From Acidobacteriota bacterium (lineage in GTDB: Bacteria; Acidobacteriota; Terriglobia; Terriglobales; Acidobacteriaceae): a stretch of 46,410 nucleotides of DNA. Below the pieces are notes generated by a model. That model saw only the letters and a program-made list of their open reading frames with translations. It was not told where the DNA came from and ran no database searches. Each line of letters begins with the position of its first letter. Position 1 is the first letter of the stretch. Both the position numbers and the translations under genes were made by a program. Positions 8,656 to 18,353 of the stretch are shown here, in pieces. The stretch is taken from contig JABBOG010000031.1 in assembly GCA_019351975.1 (NCBI GenBank), positions 1 through 46,410 on the forward strand, read 5' to 3'.

Positions 8656-10014
8656 CTAGAAGGATTCAGCCGCGAGCAAAGGATTGGCGGCGGGAGGGCG
8701 GCGGATGGATGTAAGACCGAAGGCGGTGATGTAGACGTAGCAGATGGCCGGGACAATGAATGAGGGGTGAAGACCGATGTGATCGGCGAGAGCTCCGGTG
8801 CCAAGCGGGATGAGAGCGCCACCGACGACGGCAGCGATCATGAGGCTGGAGCCTTTGCTGGTGAGCGGACCAAGGTCCTGGATGCCGAGGGTAAAGATAG
8901 ACGGGAACATGATGGAGTTGCAGAGGCCGACGAAGAGCATGGCGTACATGGCGAGGTGCCCCTGGGTGAGGATCGAGATGACGACGAGAAGGAAGGCTGC
9001 GATGGCAGCTCCGCCGAGAATGGGTGCGGTGCGAACGCGTTGAAGAACGGCGGAGCCGATGAAGCGGCCGATCATGGCACCGCCCCAGTAGACCATGAGG
9101 AACTTGGCGGCGACGGATTCGGTGAGGCCGCCGATCTGGGGAAGACCCATGTAGTTGACGAGGAGGCTTCCGATGGAGACTTCGGCACCGACGTAGGCGA
9201 AGATGCCGACGGCACCGGCGATGAGCCAGGGGTGACGCCAGATGCTGTCGGGCCTTGAGAGGGCTTCGGCGAAGGCGCCGGGGCGGAAGTCCTGGGTGAG
9301 ATCGGTCTGGCCGGTTTGCGGCTTGAGTTTGATGACGGCGAGCGCGATGGCGAGGATGAGGAGCATGAGCGCGATGCCGATATAGGGAAGGCGGACGGTA
9401 GACGCCTGTAGAGAGCGGTAGATCTGCTGCTGCTGCACCGACATGATGATGAGGTGCCGTTGCGAGATGACAGGGACGGCGTTGCGAAGGATGAGGACGG
9501 CACCGAAGAAGGGCGCGATGAAGGTTCCGACGGAGTTGAAGGCCTGCGCGAGGTTGAGGCGGCTGGACGCGGTGCGGGGAGGGCCGATGACGGTGACGTA
9601 GGGATTGACGGCAACCTGAACGACGGTCATTCCGGCGGCGAGGATGATGAGGGCGGCGAGAAAGACAGGGAAGAGCGCGAGGTTGGCGGCGGGTATGAAG
9701 CCAGCCGCGCCGACGGCCATGATGATGAGGCCGAAGACCATGGTCTTTTTGTAGCCGAATCTATCGACGAGAGCGCCACCGGGATAGCTGAAGACGAAGT
9801 AGGAGGTGAAGAAGGCGGTCTGAACGGTGAGGACTTCGGCGTAGTTGAGGGCGAAGATGCTCTTGAGGTGCGGGATGATGATGTCGTTGAGACAGGTGAG
9901 GAAACCGACCATGAAGAAGAGCGCTGTGGCGACCGTCATGGCGCGGGTATCGGTTTTGCCCTGGGGGTCTTCGGCGTAGCCGGGGGAACTTATGTTGCGA
10001 ATGGGAACTGCCAA
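8656..10014 (-). CDS. Sugar:proton symporter of the FucP/GluP group (major facilitator superfamily)
   Basis: 452 residues with about 12 membrane helices. The N-terminal half has MVGFLTCLNDIIIPHLK and AFFTSYFVFSYPGGALVDRFGY, typical of the FHS family that holds L-fucose permease FucP and glucose/galactose transporter GluP. The central loop is long and polar. The start is a TTG at 10014-10012 with AAGGAG seven bases upstream, so the unusual start codon is supported. The substrate may be galactose, glucose or fucose; galK-galT-galE nearby makes galactose plausible, but that is inference. The gene is divergent from manA. Confidence 0.85.
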   Translation of the reverse strand: MAVPIRNISSPGYAEDPQGKTDTRAMTVATALFFMVGFLTCLNDIIIPHLKSIFALNYAEVLTVQTAFFTSYFVFSYPGGALVDRFGYKKTMVFGLIIMAVGAAGFIPAANLALFPVFLAALIILAAGMTVVQVAVNPYVTVIGPPRTASSRLNLAQAFNSVGTFIAPFFGAVLILRNAVPVISQRHLIIMSVQQQQIYRSLQASTVRLPYIGIALMLLILAIALAVIKLKPQTGQTDLTQDFRPGAFAEALSRPDSIWRHPWLIAGAVGIFAYVGAEVSIGSLLVNYMGLPQIGGLTESVAAKFLMVYWGGAMIGRFIGSAVLQRVRTAPILGGAAIAAFLLVVISILTQGHLAMYAMLFVGLCNSIMFPSIFTLGIQDLGPLTSKGSSLMIAAVVGGALIPLGTGALADHIGLHPSFIVPAICYVYITAFGLTSIRRPPAANPLLAAESF

Positions 10015-10201
10015 GGAGGAACTCCTTCTGTGTGGTTCAGAGATCGAGCGGTGAAAAAGGTTCGCGAGTTAAAGAGTAATTTGTTTTGCGGGATTCTGGA
10101 TGGGGGTTTGGAATAATGCGGGGGCATAGTAGGCTACGGGTGTTGGTGGATGGATTGCTGAGACGGACGCTGTTTCGGCGGAAGATACAGGAGGCATGTG
10201 G

Positions 10202-11146
10202 ATGTCAATGGATGCGTTGAGTCAGGGTGGAGGGGTTATCGGGCCGGTATTGCTGCGGCCGATTTTTTCGGAGCGGATTTGGGGCGTGGAAAGTCTGCCG
10301 GATTGGTATCCGCAGCCGGCGGCGGGCAAACCTGTGGGCGAGGCTTGGCTGACGGCGGAGAGCTGCGTGGCTGAGGGTGGCAGGTTCGCGGGCGAATCGC
10401 TGGCGGAGCTTACGAAGATGTTTCCGGAGGCGTTTGCGGGCGGTGAGGCGGCGCAGTTTCCGCTGCTGATCAAGACGCTGTTTCCGAAGGAGAAGCTGTC
10501 GGTGCAGGTGCATCCGAATGATGCGCAGGCACAGCTGCTGGGAGAGCCGCGCGGGAAGACTGAGTGCTGGTATGTGCTATCGGCTGAACCGGGTGCGGTG
10601 ATCGCGCTGGGCTACAGGGAGGCGATCTCGGAGGAGGAGATTCGGGCGGCGATCGCGGACGGGACGCTGGAAGAAAAACTCCGCTATGTGCCGGTGAAGA
10701 CAGGAGATATGGTGTTTGTGGATGCAGGAACGGTGCATGCGATCGGGCCTGGAGTGGTGATGCTGGAGACGCAAGAGTATAGCGACATTACGTATCGGCT
10801 GTATGACTATGGGAGGCCGAGGGAGTTGCATGTGGATGCGGGGCTGGCGGTGTCGCGGATGGATACGAAGGCGGGTTTGATTGCGCCTACGGTAATGGAT
10901 CGATTTACGCGGCTAGTGCGTTCGGAGTACTTTGTGGTGGACCGGTTTGCGGCTGTGGAGGAGGGTGTGGCGCTGGGGATGGAGCGCAGGATGCAGATGC
11001 TGTTTGCACTGGGGGAGGGGACGTCGGTGGAGAGCGCCGCGGGCGTGATGCCGCTGAAGCCTGGAAGCATTGTGGTGCTGCCGGCGGAGGGCATGGCGTA
11101 TGAACTGCGTGGTGAAGGCGATGTGATCCGGATTGCGCAGCCGTAG
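10202..11146 (+). CDS. manA: Mannose-6-phosphate isomerase, class I (short form)
   Basis: 314 residues from the ATG at 10202, which lies seven bases after AGGAGG (10189-10194). An in-frame ATG at 10196 is only one base from that site and is less likely. Zinc-site motifs are visible: VQVHPND with the His, KTECWYVL with the Glu, and FVDAGTVHAIGPGV with the second His. The length matches the short ManA type of Bacillus rather than the roughly 390-residue enterobacterial form. It interconverts mannose 6-phosphate and fructose 6-phosphate, linking mannose use and GDP-mannose synthesis to glycolysis. Confidence 0.92.
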   Translation: MSMDALSQGGGVIGPVLLRPIFSERIWGVESLPDWYPQPAAGKPVGEAWLTAESCVAEGGRFAGESLAELTKMFPEAFAGGEAAQFPLLIKTLFPKEKLSVQVHPNDAQAQLLGEPRGKTECWYVLSAEPGAVIALGYREAISEEEIRAAIADGTLEEKLRYVPVKTGDMVFVDAGTVHAIGPGVVMLETQEYSDITYRLYDYGRPRELHVDAGLAVSRMDTKAGLIAPTVMDRFTRLVRSEYFVVDRFAAVEEGVALGMERRMQMLFALGEGTSVESAAGVMPLKPGSIVVLPAEGMAYELRGEGDVIRIAQP

Positions 11147-11169
11147 GTTGTTGGCGTGGTGGTGAAGCA

Positions 11170-11216
11170 GCCCATGTCTCAAAGGCGAGACATGGGCACA
11201 CGGTGCTGAAAGCACC
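11170..11216. terminator. Two tandem hairpins between convergent manA and galE
   Basis: A perfect 11-base stem (11170-11180 with 11187-11197, loop AAAGGC) is followed by a second hairpin, GGTGCT (11202-11207) with AGCACC (11211-11216). There is no strong T run, but the place between two converging genes fits a transcription end. The first hairpin has the look of a dispersed repeat element, which a genome search would show. Confidence 0.5.
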
Positions 11217-12184
<968 letters not shown>

Positions 12185-12188
<4 letters not shown>

Positions 12189-13237
12189 TGGGTCTCCTGA
12201 GAGGTCTTGTTGAGGGCAGCGCGCAGGGTTGCGGCGGCGGATTCCGGGGTGATATCGCGCTGGGGTGAGCCTAGGAGCTCGAAGCCGACCATGAATTTGC
12301 GGACGGTGGCGGAGCGTAAGAGGGGCGGATAGAAGTGTAGGTGCAGGAGCCACTCGGGGTGGGGCTGGCCGTCGCAGGGTGCGGGGTGGAGACCCATGGA
12401 ATAGGGGAAGGGTGTGTCGAAGACGCGGTTGTAGGCGGCGGTGACGTGCTTGAGGATGGCGGCGAGGCCGTCGCGCTGGGATGCGGTGAGGGCTTCGATG
12501 CGAGACACGTTTTGTATGGGAAGGACGAGGAGTTCGAAGGGCCAGACGGCCCAGAAGGGTACGAGTGCGACCCAGGTGTCGTTTTCAGCGACGATGCGAT
12601 CGCGCTGGGTGCGTTCGAGCTCGAGATAGGAGGAGAGGAGTTGCTGGTTGTGGGTGGTGCGATAGTCGAGCTGGGCGGCGAGTTCGAGGGCGGGCTCGTT
12701 GGGGATGTGCTCGGTGGCCCAGATCTGGCCGTGGGGATGGGGGTTGCTGGCGCCCATCATGGCACCGCGGTTTTCGAAGATCTGCACGTATTGGATTTCG
12801 GGGCGGGAGCCGAGTTCGGCGGCTTGTTCGGCCCACATCTCGACGACGCGGCGGATGGCGGGGAGATCCATGGTGGCGAGGGTGAGGTCGTGGCGGGGGT
12901 CGAAGCAGAGGACACGGCAGAGGCCGCGCTCGGTTTCAGCGCGCAGCAGGCCGGCGTTATCGACATCCAGGGCGGCGTTGAGGACATCGGGTTTGAGGGC
13001 GGCGAAGTCGTTTTCGAAGACGTAGGTGCCGGTGTAGGCGGGGGTGTGGTGGCCGCCTGCGCGGGTGTTTCCGGGGCAGAGGTAGCAGGCGGGGTCGTAG
13101 GCGACGGATGGAGGTGCTGCGGTGTCTTCGGTCTGGCCTTGCCAGGGGCGCTGCGTGCGATGCGGGGAGACGACGACCCACTCGCGCTTGAGCGGGTTCC
13201 AGCGGCGGTGCGGGGATTCGAGGAAGGTGGCTTCCAT
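12185..13237 (-). CDS. galT: Galactose-1-phosphate uridylyltransferase
   Basis: 350 residues from the ATG at 13237. The N-terminus has RRWNPLKREWVVVSPHRTQRPWQG and the zinc-type segment YLCPGNTRA. The active-site motif reads ASNPHPHGQIWAT (His-Pro-His), whose second His forms the uridylyl intermediate. It exchanges UMP between UDP-glucose and galactose 1-phosphate. The start overlaps the galK stop by one base (TGATG) and the stop overlaps the galE start, so all three genes are tightly coupled. Confidence 0.95.
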
Positions 13238-14433
13238 CAGGCGAGGTCCTCCGCGGCGGGGATGTTGCGGCGCCATGCACCATCGACGGCGTCGCAGATG
13301 TAGACGTCGGCGGCGATGTTGAAGCGTTCCTGGTAGGAGGCTTTGAGGGCGGTGGAGAAGGCTTCGGCCTGAGAGCGCTGGACGAGGTTGACGGTGCTGC
13401 CGCCGAAGCCGCCGCCGGTGAGGCGTGCGCCGAAGCAGCCGGGGAGTTGTGCGGCGGTGTCGACGAGGAAGTCGATCTCTTCGCAGCTGCATTCGAAGTC
13501 GTCGCGCTCGCTGGCGTGGCCAGAGAGCATGAGCTTGCCGAAGGCGAGGGGGTCGCCGTTGAACATGGCGTGTTTGGCCTGGTGGACGCGGGCGTTGTCG
13601 GAGATGATGTGGCGGCAGCGGCGGAAGGCGGCATCGGACATCTCGGACTGGGCGAGGTAGAGCTGGTCGAGGGTGGTTTCGCCGAGATCGCGGACGCCAA
13701 ACCTGGCGACGAGGATGGCCTGGCCTTCTTCGGACTCGCGGCGGCGCATGCCGTACTCGCCGGTGGCTACGGAGTGCTTGACCATGGAGTTGCAGACGAC
13801 GATCTGGGTGTCGGCGAGAGCGCCTTTGTTCATGGGAAGGTGCTCGTAGGTGAGGGAGCGGGTGTCGAGGAGGAGAGCGTGGCCGGCTTTGGCGGCGGTG
13901 ATGACGAACTGGTCCATGATGCCGCAGGGGGAGTCGACGAACTCGTTTTCGGCGCGCTGGCAGAGGAGGGAGATCTCTTCGATGGAGAGCCGGGTGCGGG
14001 CGATGGCGAGCATGGCCATGGCGCTGGCGACTTCGACGGAGGCGGAGGAGCTGACGCCGGCGGCGAAGGGGACGTTGCCGGTGAGGTGGAGGTCAAAGGG
14101 GGGGGGATGGATGCCGTGCTGCTGGAGCTGGCGGAGGACGCCGACGGGGTAGTCGCTCCACTCACCGCGTGCGGTGGAGCGGTCGTCGAGGTCGATGGTG
14201 AGGGTCTGGTTGAGGAGCTCGCTGGTGAAGCTGTAGTGGGCGTCGCTGCGCGGGGAGATGGCGGCCTGGGTGGCGAAGGAGATGGCCATGGGGAGGACGA
14301 AGCCGCCGGTGTAGTCGGTGTGTTCGCCGAGGAGGTTGACGCGGGCTGGAGCGACGCAGTGGAGGGTGGCTGAAGCGTCGGTGGTTGGGGGTGAAAGCGT
14401 GATGGGGGACAAAGGATTTTTCTCCAGAGCCAT
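13237..14433 (-). CDS. galK: Galactokinase
   Basis: 398 residues. The GHMP-kinase signature PARVNLLGEHTDYTGGFVLPMAI is near the N-terminus (sugar-binding segment GEHTDY), followed by the phosphate loop GVSSSASVEVA and the C-terminal RLTGGGFGGSTVNLV. It phosphorylates galactose with ATP and opens the Leloir pathway. As first gene of galK-galT-galE it is divergent from the pyrimidine operon. A TATAGT -10 box lies 39 bases before the ATG. The first 28 residues are variable and the exact start is less certain than the rest. Confidence 0.95.
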   Translation of the reverse strand: MALEKNPLSPITLSPPTTDASATLHCVAPARVNLLGEHTDYTGGFVLPMAISFATQAAISPRSDAHYSFTSELLNQTLTIDLDDRSTARGEWSDYPVGVLRQLQQHGIHPPPFDLHLTGNVPFAAGVSSSASVEVASAMAMLAIARTRLSIEEISLLCQRAENEFVDSPCGIMDQFVITAAKAGHALLLDTRSLTYEHLPMNKGALADTQIVVCNSMVKHSVATGEYGMRRRESEEGQAILVARFGVRDLGETTLDQLYLAQSEMSDAAFRRCRHIISDNARVHQAKHAMFNGDPLAFGKLMLSGHASERDDFECSCEEIDFLVDTAAQLPGCFGARLTGGGFGGSTVNLVQRSQAEAFSTALKASYQERFNIAADVYICDAVDGAWRRNIPAAEDLA

Positions 14434-14471
14434 GATAGAGCCTCAGCGAGTGAGACGTATCCGCCAAATGT

Positions 14472-14477
14472 ACTATA
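14472..14477 (-). promoter_or_regulatory. Candidate -10 box of the gal operon
   Basis: TATAGT on the minus strand, about 40 bases upstream of the galK ATG in the 131-base gap between galK and pyrD. No clear -35 hexamer was found at proper spacing, so the call rests on the box and its place. Confidence 0.35.
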
Positions 14478-14535
14478 GCGGGTTGGAATGGCGCTGCGGT
14501 ACTTTGGGCGCGGAAAGGGTGAGGAATGTGTGCGA

Positions 14536-14541
14536 TATACT
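14536..14541 (+). promoter_or_regulatory. Candidate -10 box of the pyr operon
   Basis: TATACT, 23 bases before the pyrD ATG, giving a predicted leader of about 15-17 bases that holds just the AGGTGG ribosome binding site (14551-14556). No good -35 box is visible. So short a leader leaves no room for a PyrR-type attenuator. Confidence 0.45.
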
Positions 14542-14564
14542 TGAGCTGTTAGGTGGTCTGGCGA

Positions 14565-15632
14565 ATGTCCTCAGTGCCGTTTTACGACCCGGCAAGGTCG
14601 TACCTGGAGAACTTTGAGCGCGGCCCGTTCGGTGAGTTTGCCGAAGCTACTCGCAATTTCGATAGCAATGTACCGCGGCACAGGTTTTTGGGGCAGCCTG
14701 TTCGAACGCCGTTTGGCGTGCCAGCGGGGCCGCTGATCAACGGTAAGTATGTGAGGGCTGCGCTGGACATGGGATTCGATCTTCCTGTGTATAAGACGGT
14801 GCGGACGCGGAAGTATGCGTGTCATCCATGGCCGAATGTGCTGGCGGTGAAGGTGGACGGGGACCTGGCGACCGGAAGGACGCTGGTGGCGAATGAGGAT
14901 TACTCGGAGCCGCTGTCGATTACGAACTCGTTTGGCGTGCCGTCGTTCGATCCGGAGTTCTGGCAGCGGGACATGGCGGAGGCAGCGGCGTATGCGGGGC
15001 CTGGCCAGGTGGTGGTGGGGAGCTTCCAAGGGACGCTGGAGGAGAACGGGAGCGCGGCTGCGTATGTGGCAGATTTTGTGCTGGGGGCGCGGCTGGTGAA
15101 GGAGACCGGGGTGAATGTGATGGAGGTGAACCTGAGCTGTCCGAATGAGGGGACGGCGAACCTGCTGTGTTTTGATAAGAACCGATCGCGGCAGGTGGTG
15201 GAGGGGATCAAGGATGAGATTGGGGATGTGCCGCTGGTGATCAAGATGGCGTACTACGAGGACGACGACCGGCTGCGGGAGTTTTTGCGCGAGGTGGGCG
15301 GGGCGGTAGATGGAATTTCGGCGATCAATACGATCTCGGCGGAGATTCGCGATGCGAAGGGGAACCAGGCGCTGCCCGGAGAGGGGCGACTGCGGAGCGG
15401 TGTTTGCGGCAGTGCGGTGAAGTGGGCCGGCGTTGCGATGACGTCGCGGCTGGCGCGGCTGCGAGGGGAGCTTGGGCTGAAGTTTGCGATTGTGGGCGTG
15501 GGCGGGGTGGGAGATGCGGGGGCGTTTGATGAGTATCGGAGGGCCGGCGCGGATGCGGTGATGTCGGCGACATCGGCGATGTGGAATGCGCGGCTGGCGC
15601 AGGAGATCAAGGAGCAGGCGCATGAGCTATGA
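14565..15632 (+). CDS. pyrD: Dihydroorotate dehydrogenase (class 1-like)
   Basis: 355 residues from the ATG at 14565, eight bases after AGGTGG; a GTG 12 bases upstream is in frame but lies inside the ribosome binding site. An FMN TIM-barrel enzyme: FGVPAGPLINGKYV at the N-terminus, and the catalytic loop VNLSCPNEGTANLLCFD with the Cys of class 1 enzymes (class 2 has Ser). The C-terminal phosphate site is IVGVGGVGDAGAFDEYRRAGADAV. Oxidises dihydroorotate to orotate. First gene of pyrD-pyrE-pyrF-pyrC-pyrB. No pyrK partner is present, and whether the acceptor is fumarate or NAD cannot be told. Confidence 0.88.
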   Translation: MSSVPFYDPARSYLENFERGPFGEFAEATRNFDSNVPRHRFLGQPVRTPFGVPAGPLINGKYVRAALDMGFDLPVYKTVRTRKYACHPWPNVLAVKVDGDLATGRTLVANEDYSEPLSITNSFGVPSFDPEFWQRDMAEAAAYAGPGQVVVGSFQGTLEENGSAAAYVADFVLGARLVKETGVNVMEVNLSCPNEGTANLLCFDKNRSRQVVEGIKDEIGDVPLVIKMAYYEDDDRLREFLREVGGAVDGISAINTISAEIRDAKGNQALPGEGRLRSGVCGSAVKWAGVAMTSRLARLRGELGLKFAIVGVGGVGDAGAFDEYRRAGADAVMSATSAMWNARLAQEIKEQAHEL

Positions 15633-16275
15633 GGAGCGAAGCAGGGAAATTGCAGCGGCGCTGTTGGAGATCGGTGGGGTCGGTTTCCGGCCGGATGCGC
15701 CGATCACGTTCAAATCGGGGATTAAGTCGCCGGTGTACTGCGACAACCGGCGGTTTCCGTTCTGGCCGGAGGCGTGGGGGAAGGTGATTGCGGGGTTTGA
15801 GGCGCTGATTGAGGATCGCGGGATTGCGGTAGATGTCGTGGGAGGCGTGGAGGCGGCGGGAATTCCGCATAGTGCGGCGCTGGGGTTTTCGATGCGGAAG
15901 CCTTCGGTGTTCATTCGCAAGGAGCCGAAGGAGCATGGCACGAAGAAGCGGGTTGAGGGTGGAGATGTGACGGGCAAGCGTGTGGTGCTCGTCGAGGATT
16001 TGGTGACGACGGGTGGAAGCAGTATGGCGGCGATTGAGGCGCTGCGGGCTGAGGGCGCGGAGGTGAGCGACTGCCTGGCGATCATCAGCTATGACTTTCC
16101 GGAGGCGGTGGCGTTGTTTGAGCGCAAGGGCGTTCGACTGCATGCGACGACGACGTTTGAGGCGGTGCTGGAGAGCGCGGCGGAGCGCGGCATGATCGAT
16201 GAACGGGGGGCTTCGGTCGTACGCGACTGGCTGGCTGAACCGCGTGCGTGGGGAAAGCGGCAGGGGTTCGAGTAG
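15622..16275 (+). CDS. pyrE: Orotate phosphoribosyltransferase
   Basis: 217 residues from the ATG at 15622, seven bases after AAGGAG; overlaps the end of pyrD by 11 bases. The PRPP-binding signature VVLVEDLVTTGGSSMAAIEAL is clear, with the flexible loop FIRKEPKEHGTKKRVEGG before it and FKSGIKSPVYCDNR at the N-terminus. It joins orotate and PRPP to form orotidine 5'-phosphate, the step before PyrF. Confidence 0.95.
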   Translation: MSYEERSREIAAALLEIGGVGFRPDAPITFKSGIKSPVYCDNRRFPFWPEAWGKVIAGFEALIEDRGIAVDVVGGVEAAGIPHSAALGFSMRKPSVFIRKEPKEHGTKKRVEGGDVTGKRVVLVEDLVTTGGSSMAAIEALRAEGAEVSDCLAIISYDFPEAVALFERKGVRLHATTTFEAVLESAAERGMIDERGASVVRDWLAEPRAWGKRQGFE

Positions 16276-16279
16276 AGCG

Positions 16280-17101
16280 ATGACAGCGATATTGCAGAAG
16301 TTCGAGCGGAGGGCGCAGGGTATCGGATCGCTGGTGTGCGTGGGTCTGGACCCTGAGGTGGAGCGTATTCCTGCACGGTTTTTCGAGGATGAGTTTCCGG
16401 TTTTTGCGTTCAACCGGTGGGTGATCGAGCAGACGCATGGATATGCTGCGGCGTATAAGCCGAATATGGCGTTCTTTGAGGCGAGGGGTGTGGTGGGTCT
16501 GCGGGAGCTTGAGTTGACGATGGAATATCTGCGCGGCGCGCACCCGGAGATTGTGACGATCTGTGATGCGAAGCGCGGGGACATCGGGAACACAAACCGG
16601 GGGTATGCGACGGCGATCTTTGATGCGATGGGGTTCGATGCGGTGACGCTGCATCCGTACCTTGGGCGAGAGGCGCTGGCACCGTTTTTGGAGCGGCGCG
16701 ATAAGGCATGTATTGTGCTGTGCCGGACGTCGAATCCGGGGGCTGGTGAGTTTCAGGATCTTGAGGTGGGCGGAAGGCCGCTGTGGGAGATGGTGGCGGC
16801 GCGAGTGAGTACGGAATGGAATGCGGCGGGGAATTGCATGCTGGTGGTGGGCGCGACGTATCCGGAGGAGATGCGGAGGATTCGGGCGATTGCGCCGGAG
16901 ATGCCGTTTCTGGTGCCGGGTGTGGGAGCGCAGGGCGGCGATGCGGCGGCGGTGGTGGCGGCAGGGATGGACGCGCGCGGGTTAGGGTTGTTGATCAGCA
17001 GCTCGCGTGGGATCGTGTTCAGCGATGATCCTGGGGCTGTGGCGCGTGCGTTGCGGGATGAGATTCGTGCGGCGAAGGAGGTTGTGCATGCTGCGTCTTG
17101 A
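16280..17101 (+). CDS. pyrF: Orotidine 5'-phosphate decarboxylase (group 2)
   Basis: 273 residues from the ATG at 16280, which lies four bases after the pyrE stop; the frame is open further upstream but that part overlaps pyrE. The catalytic Asp-Lys-Asp array is seen as TICDAKRGDIGNT, with VGLDPE near the N-terminus and LVPGVGAQGGD near the end. Length and pattern match the longer group 2 enzymes (about 270 residues) found in actinobacteria and myxobacteria. It converts OMP to UMP. Confidence 0.94.
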   Translation: MTAILQKFERRAQGIGSLVCVGLDPEVERIPARFFEDEFPVFAFNRWVIEQTHGYAAAYKPNMAFFEARGVVGLRELELTMEYLRGAHPEIVTICDAKRGDIGNTNRGYATAIFDAMGFDAVTLHPYLGREALAPFLERRDKACIVLCRTSNPGAGEFQDLEVGGRPLWEMVAARVSTEWNAAGNCMLVVGATYPEEMRRIRAIAPEMPFLVPGVGAQGGDAAAVVAAGMDARGLGLLISSSRGIVFSDDPGAVARALRDEIRAAKEVVHAAS

Positions 17102-18353
17102 GGGACGGATCGCGAACCATGATCGCGAGTTTGAGGGGGCTGTGGAGATCAATACCGAGACGGGATTGATTGAGCATGTGGGGCCAAGGACGGGCAGGAG
17201 CGACCTCGATTTGGCTGGGCAGATCATCTTTGCGGGGTTTGGGGATATTCATATCCACGCGCGGGATGATGTGAGCCAGTCGCAGGTGTATAAGGAGGAT
17301 TTTCGGACGGTGTCGGCGGCGTCGATCCATGGCGGCGTGACGCATGTGGCGGACATGCCGAATAACCCTGTGGCTCCTGTGGACGATGCGCGGTATGCGG
17401 CGAAGGAGCGGTTGACGGAGGCGTCGGCGGTGCATGTGACGCTGTATGCGGGGATTGGGCCGGAGACGTCGCCGTTGGAGCGGCATGTGCCGTATAAGGC
17501 GTTCATGGGGCCGTCGGTGGGTGACCTGTTCTTTTCGTCGCAGGAGGAGTTGGAGCGCGCGATTGCGAAGTATCGCGGAAAGAATGTGAGCTTTCATTGC
17601 GAGGACCCGGAGATTCTGCGCGAGAGCAAGGGCGCGGCGACGCATGAGCAGCGGCGTCCGGCGCGGGCGGAGATCACGGCGACGGAGTTTGCGCTGAAGT
17701 TGATTGAGAAGTATGAGCTGGTGGGGAAGCTGTGCCACTATTCGACGGGCGACGGGCTGAAGAAGATTGCAGCGGCGAAGGCGCGGGGAGTGCGGGTGAC
17801 GGCGGAGGCTACGCCGCATCATCTGTTCTTCGATGACTCGATGCTGAGGGAGGAGAATCGGTTGTGGCTGCAGATGAATCCTCCGCTGCGCGGGCGGGAG
17901 GACCGGCTGGCGCTGATTGAGGCGCTAAAGACGGGGCTGGTGGATTATGTGGCGACGGACCACGCACCGCATACGATGGAAGAGAAGATGGAAGGTGTGA
18001 GCGGTGTGCCGCATCTGGATACGTATGGTGCGTTTGCGACGTGGCTGATGGCCGAGCATGGGTTTACAGCGATGGATATCGCGCGGGTGTGTGCGTATAA
18101 CCCGGGGGCGTTTGTGCGGGAGTTTCTGCCGGAGGGGATGGGCAAAGGGTTTGGTGTGGTGGAGGCGGGGTATGCAGGGTCGCTGACGATACTTGACCCG
18201 AAGACGCCGATGGTGGTGCGGCGGGAGGCGATGAAGACGAAGTGCGGATGGTCGCCGTTTGAGGGGTATACGCTGCCGGGGCGTGTGACGTACACGGTGT
18301 TGCGTGGCAAGGTGTATGGAGCGGATCAGGGAACGAGGCTATGGAAAAGCTAA
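17088..18353 (+). CDS. pyrC: Dihydroorotase
   Basis: 421 residues from the ATG at 17088, seven bases after AAGGAG (17075-17080), overlapping the end of pyrF by 14 bases. Amidohydrolase fold: the metal pair is GDIHIHARDD (HxH), further ligand histidines are in SFHCED and CHYSTGD, and the catalytic Asp is in YVATDHAPHT. The HxH motif lacks the usual following Arg-Glu-Pro (IHARDD instead of LREPG), so this is a divergent class I enzyme; the operon context makes dihydroorotase much likelier than allantoinase or hydantoinase. It forms dihydroorotate from carbamoyl-aspartate. Confidence 0.88.
   Translation: MLRLEGRIANHDREFEGAVEINTETGLIEHVGPRTGRSDLDLAGQIIFAGFGDIHIHARDDVSQSQVYKEDFRTVSAASIHGGVTHVADMPNNPVAPVDDARYAAKERLTEASAVHVTLYAGIGPETSPLERHVPYKAFMGPSVGDLFFSSQEELERAIAKYRGKNVSFHCEDPEILRESKGAATHEQRRPARAEITATEFALKLIEKYELVGKLCHYSTGDGLKKIAAAKARGVRVTAEATPHHLFFDDSMLREENRLWLQMNPPLRGREDRLALIEALKTGLVDYVATDHAPHTMEEKMEGVSGVPHLDTYGAFATWLMAEHGFTAMDIARVCAYNPGAFVREFLPEGMGKGFGVVEAGYAGSLTILDPKTPMVVRREAMKTKCGWSPFEGYTLPGRVTYTVLRGKVYGADQGTRLWKS

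Noticed and set aside
10196-10201. Start of manA at the first in-frame ATG
   Set aside because: AGGAGG ends one base before it; the ATG at 10202 has the proper seven-base spacing.
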